64,000 nt of DNA from assembly GCF_050314255.1 (NCBI RefSeq), contig NZ_JBNPMZ010000005.1:1-64000 (forward strand), given 5' to 3'. Each line of letters starts with the position of its first letter. Within the stretch, counting starts at the first letter, position 1. Made by a program: the position numbers and the translations under genes. This document shows, piece after piece, positions 59,016-64,000 of this stretch. The DNA is from Claveliimonas sp034178805 (GTDB lineage Bacteria; Bacillota; Clostridia; Lachnospirales; Lachnospiraceae). The notes below the pieces were generated by a model. It was not told the origin of the DNA. It did not search any database and saw nothing but the letters and a program-made list of their open reading frames with translations.

Positions 59016-59020
59016 GATTC

Positions 59021-60046
59021 TTAGCAGAATTTATAAGTTGTAGTAGTATTATATTCTTCTCCCGCTTTAACCACAGGCCCTTCGAACATTTCTTTATTCA
59101 CTGCGTCCGGGAAAAACTGAGTTTCAAAGCAGATGCCATGATGCTGGTTATATACAGCCCCGTCTCTTCCCTTTTCATTATCTACAAAGTTAGAAGCATA
59201 TATCTGCATTCCCGGAAGGTCTGTATATACTTCCATGGTAATTCCACTCTCGTTAGCGCTCATTTCTGCCACCTTGCGGTATCCGCTGCCATTCAGCACC
59301 CAGTTATGATCGTATCCGCTGCCGAACTTCAGCTGGTCATAATCTGCCCCTGCATCTCGGCCTACCGGTTTTTTAACACGGAAATCCATTGGTGTTCCCG
59401 TAACATCCAGAAATCTGCCTGTCGGGATAGACTGTGCATCTGCTTCCGTAATAGCATCAGCATCCACCCATACTTCCTGCGCGAACATATCGCCGGAATC
59501 ATGTCCATTCAGATTGAAATAGCTGTGATTAGTCATATTGATAATCGTATCTTCCTCCGGCACACCATAATAATGAATCTTCAGCTCATTATCCTCTGTC
59601 AGAGTATAGGTTATTTCCACAGTAAGTGCTCCCGGATACCCCTGATCCATATCCGGACTGTTAAGAACAAATATAACATGAGCATCATCTGCTTCTTTCA
59701 CCTGCCACATCCTCTTCGTCCAGAAATCAAGACCACTGTGCAGATTGTTATCATTATCATTCTTTGCAAGCTCATAGGTCTTTCCGTTCAGTGTAAACTT
59801 AGCACCGCCGATACGGTTTGCTATTCTTCCCACAGAAGCGCCAAAGAAGCATGTTCCTGCCTCATAGCCAGCTGCATCATCATATCCCAATGTTACATTT
59901 ACCGGTTTTCCATTCTTATCAGGCACCAGAACAGACACAAGAGTTGCACCATAATCCGTCACATGTGCTTCCATACCGTTCCCATTCTTCATAATATACA
60001 GGGTTGTCTTTTCCCCTTTTGATGTCGTTCCAAAATCTCTTTTCAT
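59021..60046 (-). CDS. galM: galactose mutarotase
   Basis: 341 residues, aldose 1-epimerase fold. Catalytic motifs are seen: RIANRIGGAKFTLNGKTYEL, NLHSGLDFWTKRMW with His, NMTNHSYFNLNGH with His, and GICFETQFFPDAVN with Glu near 306. It interconverts alpha and beta galactose or glucose. No sugar operon is adjacent. ATG 60046 follows AAGGAG; TTG at 60064 is the alternative. Confidence 0.93.
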   Translation of the reverse strand: MKRDFGTTSKGEKTTLYIMKNGNGMEAHVTDYGATLVSVLVPDKNGKPVNVTLGYDDAAGYEAGTCFFGASVGRIANRIGGAKFTLNGKTYELAKNDNDNNLHSGLDFWTKRMWQVKEADDAHVIFVLNSPDMDQGYPGALTVEITYTLTEDNELKIHYYGVPEEDTIINMTNHSYFNLNGHDSGDMFAQEVWVDADAITEADAQSIPTGRFLDVTGTPMDFRVKKPVGRDAGADYDQLKFGSGYDHNWVLNGSGYRKVAEMSANESGITMEVYTDLPGMQIYASNFVDNEKGRDGAVYNQHHGICFETQFFPDAVNKEMFEGPVVKAGEEYNTTTTYKFC

Positions 60047-60094
60047 ACCTGTTCTCCTTTTCAAAAATTTCTGTCGCCGTTCTTCTTATAAATC

Positions 60095-60137
60095 AAAAAT
60101 GCCATCTGCAGCAACATTCCTGTCGTTTACAGATGGC
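60095..60137 (-). terminator. terminator of guaB
   Basis: GCCATCTG (60101-60108) pairs with CAGATGGC (60130-60137), with a T run on the minus strand. Confidence 0.8.
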
Positions 60138-60148
60138 AGTACTGCCTC

Positions 60149-61603
60149 TTATTCGTCTACGCTGTAGTTCGGAGCCTCTTTTGTGATATGAATATCATGC
60201 GGATGACTCTCCTTCAGTGATGCAGCAGAAATCTTTACAAACTGTCCACGCTGTTTCAGTTCCTCAATTGTAGGAGTTCCGCAGTAACCCATACCGGAAC
60301 GAAGACCTCCCATAAGCTGGAATACTGTATCTTCTACACTTCCCTTGTAAGCTACACGTCCTTCAACACCTTCCGGTACCAGTTTCTTCGCATCAGTCTG
60401 GAAATAGCGATCCTTACTTCCATTTTCCATTGCGGATATGGAGCCCATACCACGATATACTTTGTACTTTCTTCCCTGATAAAGCTCGAATGTTCCCGGG
60501 CTCTCATCACATCCTGCAAAGATACTTCCCATCATACATACATTCGCACCTGCAGCGATTGCCTTTGTCATATCTCCGGAATACTTGATACCACCGTCTG
60601 CAATAATCGGAATACCGTATTTGTCTGCAGCTTCATAACAATCCATAACTGCAGTTATCTGCGGAACACCGATACCTGCAACCACACGTGTAGTACAGAT
60701 AGAACCTGGTCCGATACCAACCTTAACCGCATCTGCACCAGCCTTAATCAATGCTTCAGCTGCCGCTCCTGTAGCCACATTACCTGCAATTACCTGCAGA
60801 TCCGGGAATTTGGATTTTACCATATCTACAGTACGGATTACATTTGCAGAATGACCATGTGCGGAATCCATTACTACCACATCAACCTTGGCATCTACCA
60901 GAGCCTGCGCTCTCTCCAGACAGTTTGCAGTAATACCAATTGCAGCTCCGCAAAGCAGACGTCCCTGAGAATCTTTTGCTGATAATGGATATTTGATCTG
61001 TTTTTCAATATCTTTAATAGTGATAAGTCCTTTTAAATTGAAGTCCTTGTCTACGATCGGAAGTTTCTCTTTTCTGGCCTTTGCAAGAATACGTTTTGCC
61101 TCTTCCAGAGTAATTCCTTCCTGTGCAGTTACCAGGCCCTCTGAGGTCATGGATTCTTTAATCTTCTTTGTGAAATCTTCTTCAAACTTCAGATCACGGT
61201 TTGTGATAATTCCTACCAGCTTTCTTCCCTCTGTGATCGGAACACCTGAAATTCGGAATTTGCCCATCAATTCATTAGCATCAGCAAGTGTATTCTCCGG
61301 TGAAAGGAAAAACGGATCTGTAATAACACCATTTTCAGAACGCTTTACCTTATCAACTTCCTCTGCCTGCTGTTCGATAGTCATATTTTTATGAATGATT
61401 CCGATACCACCCTGACGTGCCATTGCAATGGCCATACGATGTTCTGTAACCGTATCCATACCGGCACTCATCATCGGAATGTTTAATTTAATTTTCTTTG
61501 TAAGATAAGTGGATAAATCTACCTGATTTGGAATCACCTCTGAATATGCCGGTATCAGTAACACATCGTCAAATGTAATTCCTTCTCCAATAATCTTGCC
61601 CAT
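60149..61603 (-). CDS. guaB: IMP dehydrogenase
   Basis: 484 residues. Barrel with catalytic Cys in GPGSICTTRVVAGIGVPQ, flap residues in GMGSISAMENGSKDRYF, and two CBS modules at about 95-205 (KNMTIEQQAEEVDKVKRSEN, EGLVTAQEGITLEEAKRILA). It converts IMP to XMP, the entry to guanine nucleotides. No guaA is adjacent. Confidence 0.97.
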   Translation of the reverse strand: MGKIIGEGITFDDVLLIPAYSEVIPNQVDLSTYLTKKIKLNIPMMSAGMDTVTEHRMAIAMARQGGIGIIHKNMTIEQQAEEVDKVKRSENGVITDPFFLSPENTLADANELMGKFRISGVPITEGRKLVGIITNRDLKFEEDFTKKIKESMTSEGLVTAQEGITLEEAKRILAKARKEKLPIVDKDFNLKGLITIKDIEKQIKYPLSAKDSQGRLLCGAAIGITANCLERAQALVDAKVDVVVMDSAHGHSANVIRTVDMVKSKFPDLQVIAGNVATGAAAEALIKAGADAVKVGIGPGSICTTRVVAGIGVPQITAVMDCYEAADKYGIPIIADGGIKYSGDMTKAIAAGANVCMMGSIFAGCDESPGTFELYQGRKYKVYRGMGSISAMENGSKDRYFQTDAKKLVPEGVEGRVAYKGSVEDTVFQLMGGLRSGMGYCGTPTIEELKQRGQFVKISAASLKESHPHDIHITKEAPNYSVDE

Positions 61604-61665
61604 GACCTATTGACCTCTCTTTCTTCCTTCGTTTTACCATTAGGGTTACTACTGATTTAAATGCT

Positions 61666-61695
61666 ATAATACAAAATAAACCTCCAGCTTGTCAA
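61666..61695 (-). promoter_or_regulatory. guaB promoter
   Basis: TTGACA (61690-61695) and TATTAT (61666-61671), spacing 18 bp, leaving a 55-base leader. Confidence 0.65.
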
Positions 61696-61705
61696 CTGCT
61701 TTCTC

Positions 61706-62200
61706 TTATTTTTTACGGATTACTTTTCTTGGAGCCATCATCCACATGCCTTCCAGAATCGCATCATTCGGCTCAAACACCACTCTTGTCTTAGCACCAT
61801 TTGCCACAATAACCATCTCATAAGTCTGTGCACCCTGTGTTTTACTGGAAAAATCACATACCTTCGCATTTTTGTGTGGAGCCAGCTCAGCCGAACCAGA
61901 AGGAGCCAGAACTTCCATATCATTAATATTCATGGAAAAAATATGTTTTCTTCTCTCCTTGTGCATAACCTTGTCCACATCCAGATCTCCATTCATAAAC
62001 AGATACTCATATTCAACATCCAACCATCTGAATGCAAAAACATCCAGAACAATGAAAATTACCGGCAATAAGATCCCAAAAGGAAACATAAATACCGCCA
62101 GAACGGATACTACTGTAAGCACCAGAAGAAGTACTTTTATCAGGATATCCTTCGTATCTGTTTTTTTCTTTACAAGCTGCTCTGCATAAAAATCGCCCAT
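61706..62200 (-). CDS. DUF6106 membrane protein
   Basis: 164 residues. Two close membrane segments (about 20-57) are followed by a beta-rich part (VEYEYLFMNGDLDVDKVMHK, SMNINDMEVLAPSGSAELA, YEMVIVANGAKTRVVFEPND) with a PH-like look. The family occurs in Lachnospiraceae and has no known function. It is a single gene between groEL and guaB. Confidence 0.75.
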   Translation of the reverse strand: MGDFYAEQLVKKKTDTKDILIKVLLLVLTVVSVLAVFMFPFGILLPVIFIVLDVFAFRWLDVEYEYLFMNGDLDVDKVMHKERRKHIFSMNINDMEVLAPSGSAELAPHKNAKVCDFSSKTQGAQTYEMVIVANGAKTRVVFEPNDAILEGMWMMAPRKVIRKK

Positions 62201-62267
62201 TCTTGTCTTCCTCCAATATTGTACTCAAATTCGATGTTACTATTGTAACACATTTTTGTATAAAAAG

Positions 62268-62290
62268 AAAACTCCTGCACGGGGAGTTTT
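62268..62290. terminator. bidirectional terminator between groEL and DUF6106
   Basis: AAAACTCC (62268-62275) pairs with GGAGTTTT (62283-62290); T runs flank it on both strands. Since both genes run leftwards it ends the groESL transcript. Confidence 0.75.
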
Positions 62291-62338
62291 CTTTTTTTTC
62301 ATAATTATTGTAAATTTTTTAATTTTTCATCCAGGAAA

Positions 62339-63961
62339 TTACATCATTCCCATTCCTGCTCCGCCTGCCGGCATCGGAGGAACATCCTCTTTAATATTTG
62401 CAACAACAGACTCTGTTGTCAGAAGTGTGGAAGCTACACTTGTTGCATTCTGCAGAGCACTTCTGGTAACCTTAGCCGGATCAAGAATTCCTGCCTTTAC
62501 CATATCCACATATTCTTCGTTATAAGCATCAAAACCAATTCCCGGCTCCTGCTCTTTTACTTTATTGATAATAACTGCACCTTCAAGGCCTGCATTTGCA
62601 GCAATGTGGAACAAAGGTGCTTCCAGAGCCTTCAAAATGATCTTAGCTCCTGTCTTCTCATCACCTTCCAGAGTCTCTGCCAGTTTTTCAACTTCCTTGG
62701 ATGCATGAATATATGCAGAACCGCCTCCTGCGATAATTCCCTCTTCTACAGCAGCTCTTGTAGCTGCAAGCGCATCTTCCATACGAAGCTTCGCTTCTTT
62801 CATCTCAGTCTCTGTTGCTGCGCCTACGCGAATAACTGCAACTCCGCCTGCCAGTTTTGCAAGTCTCTCCTGTAATTTCTCTCTGTCAAAATCAGATGTT
62901 GTCTCTTCAATCTGTTTCTTAATCTGAGCAACACGTGCCTCAATTGCTGCTTTATCGCCCATGCCATCAACGATAACTGTGTTTTCTTTCTGAACCTTGA
63001 TAGATTTTGCACGTCCGAGCTGATCCATAGTAGCCTCTCTCAGATCCAGTCCCAACTCTTCTGAGATTACCTGCCCGCCTGTCAGGATAGCGATGTCCTG
63101 AAGCATTTCTTTTCTTCTGTCACCATATCCCGGAGCTTTTACTGCTACCACGTTAAATGTTCCACGGAGTTTATTTACGATCAAAGTAGTCAGTGCCTCT
63201 CCCTCTACATCCTCTGCAATAATAAGAAGTCTTGCTCCTGCCTGAACGATCTGCTCTAACAGTGGAAGGATTTCCTGAATGTTGGAAATCTTCTTGTCTG
63301 TAATCAGGATATATGGATTTTCCAGATTTGCCTCCATCTTATCCATATCTGTTGCCATATATGCGGAAAGATATCCGCGGTCAAACTGCATACCTTCTAC
63401 CAGATCAAGCTCTGTCTGCATGGTCTTGGACTCTTCAATTGTAATAACGCCATCGTTGGAAACCTTCTCCATAGCGTCTGCTACCATATCGCCCACTGCA
63501 TCATCACTGGAGGATACTGCTGCAACTCTTGCGATCTGCTGCTTATCTGTAACCTTGCTGGACATTTTTTTAATTGCCTCTACTGTCACATCTGTTGCTT
63601 TCTTCATACCTTTACGGAGAACGATTGGGTTAGCTCCTGCTGCCAGGTTCTTCATTCCCTCATTAACCATTGCCTGTGCAAGAACAGTAGCTGTTGTAGT
63701 TCCGTCACCGGCAACATCATTTGTCTTGGATGCAACTTCACGGATAAGCTGTGCACCCATATTCTCAAATGCATCTTCCAGCTCAATTTCTTTTGCAATT
63801 GTAACACCATCATTTGTGATCAGCGGTGCACCGAAAGATTTGTCAAGTACAACATTGCGTCCTTTCGGTCCAAGTGTTACTCTTACTGTATTTGCCAGCT
63901 GATTTACACCTGCCTCTAAAGCAGCTCTGGCTTCATCTCCATATTTAATCTCTTTTGCCAT
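62339..63961 (-). CDS. groEL: chaperonin GroEL
   Basis: 540 residues. Family motifs are VRVTLGPKGRNVVLDKSFGA, NDGVTIAKEIELEDAFENMG, GDGTTTATVLAQAMV and the GGM-type tail (MPAGGAGMGMM). It forms the 14-mer folding chamber. Start has GGGAGG. groES is expected immediately beyond the right edge. Confidence 0.98.
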   Translation of the reverse strand: MAKEIKYGDEARAALEAGVNQLANTVRVTLGPKGRNVVLDKSFGAPLITNDGVTIAKEIELEDAFENMGAQLIREVASKTNDVAGDGTTTATVLAQAMVNEGMKNLAAGANPIVLRKGMKKATDVTVEAIKKMSSKVTDKQQIARVAAVSSSDDAVGDMVADAMEKVSNDGVITIEESKTMQTELDLVEGMQFDRGYLSAYMATDMDKMEANLENPYILITDKKISNIQEILPLLEQIVQAGARLLIIAEDVEGEALTTLIVNKLRGTFNVVAVKAPGYGDRRKEMLQDIAILTGGQVISEELGLDLREATMDQLGRAKSIKVQKENTVIVDGMGDKAAIEARVAQIKKQIEETTSDFDREKLQERLAKLAGGVAVIRVGAATETEMKEAKLRMEDALAATRAAVEEGIIAGGGSAYIHASKEVEKLAETLEGDEKTGAKIILKALEAPLFHIAANAGLEGAVIINKVKEQEPGIGFDAYNEEYVDMVKAGILDPAKVTRSALQNATSVASTLLTTESVVANIKEDVPPMPAGGAGMGMM

Positions 63962-64000
63962 GATTCATTACCTCCCAGATTCTATTACTCAACAATTGCC

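Overview
The window looks like a chromosomal segment of a gut-type Clostridia, most likely a Lachnospiraceae member. The clues are moderate GC, strong AGGAGG ribosome sites, TTG starts, a threonyl T-box, a DUF6320/esterase pair, a DUF5688 protein, a DUF6106 protein, a flavin-reductase/rubredoxin fusion, AgrC/LytTR-type signalling and a CptIN-like type III toxin-antitoxin system. The species cannot be fixed from the sequence alone.

Positions 1-22400 are accessory and visibly in decay. They hold a VapBC pair, a wing-helix/CPBP-protease operon with twin operators, a remnant of a TetR gene, several XRE and MerR regulators, and a drug-type ABC operon whose permease is fused in frame to the tail of a MerR regulator and whose ATPase has lost its H-loop histidine. 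There follow a UvrA-like ATPase of the antibiotic-resistance type, a TetR/LytTR/histidine-kinase operon with a frameshifted response regulator, a TetR/RsgA/GNAT operon, a HelD-like helicase, and a sensing cluster. That cluster comprises a hybrid kinase with a damaged 5' end, a solute-binding lipoprotein and an HTH-receiver protein. At 22064-23400 a type III toxin-antitoxin module (toxin plus two RNA repeats) abuts a scrap of a mobile-element primase gene.

Positions 23400-41000 are mostly core: tsf and rpsB, a DUF6320 acyltransferase-like protein with an esterase, an NlpC/P60 hydrolase, gltD and gltB, a CPBP protein, an XRE-cupin regulator, two tRNA-editing proteins facing each other across a 20-bp perfect hairpin, and argS.

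Positions 40924-47994 are one sortase-dependent pilus operon: signal peptidase, VWA tip adhesin (LPDTGG), backbone pilin (LPSTGG), class C sortase, basal/minor pilin (LPQTGQ) and a second sortase. Rightwards come a flavin reductase-rubredoxin, a YtrA-type GntR/ABC operon with its operator, azlCD, a lipoprotein, tRNA-Arg(CCG), DUF5688, efp, yqeG, a chorismate mutase-shikimate kinase fusion, thrS with its T-box, an amidase, galM, guaB, DUF6106 and groEL. Most genes run on the minus strand. Many promoters could be read as -35/-10 pairs with 16-18 bp spacing, and most operons end in readable intrinsic terminators.

All function calls come from reading motifs; no database search was run.
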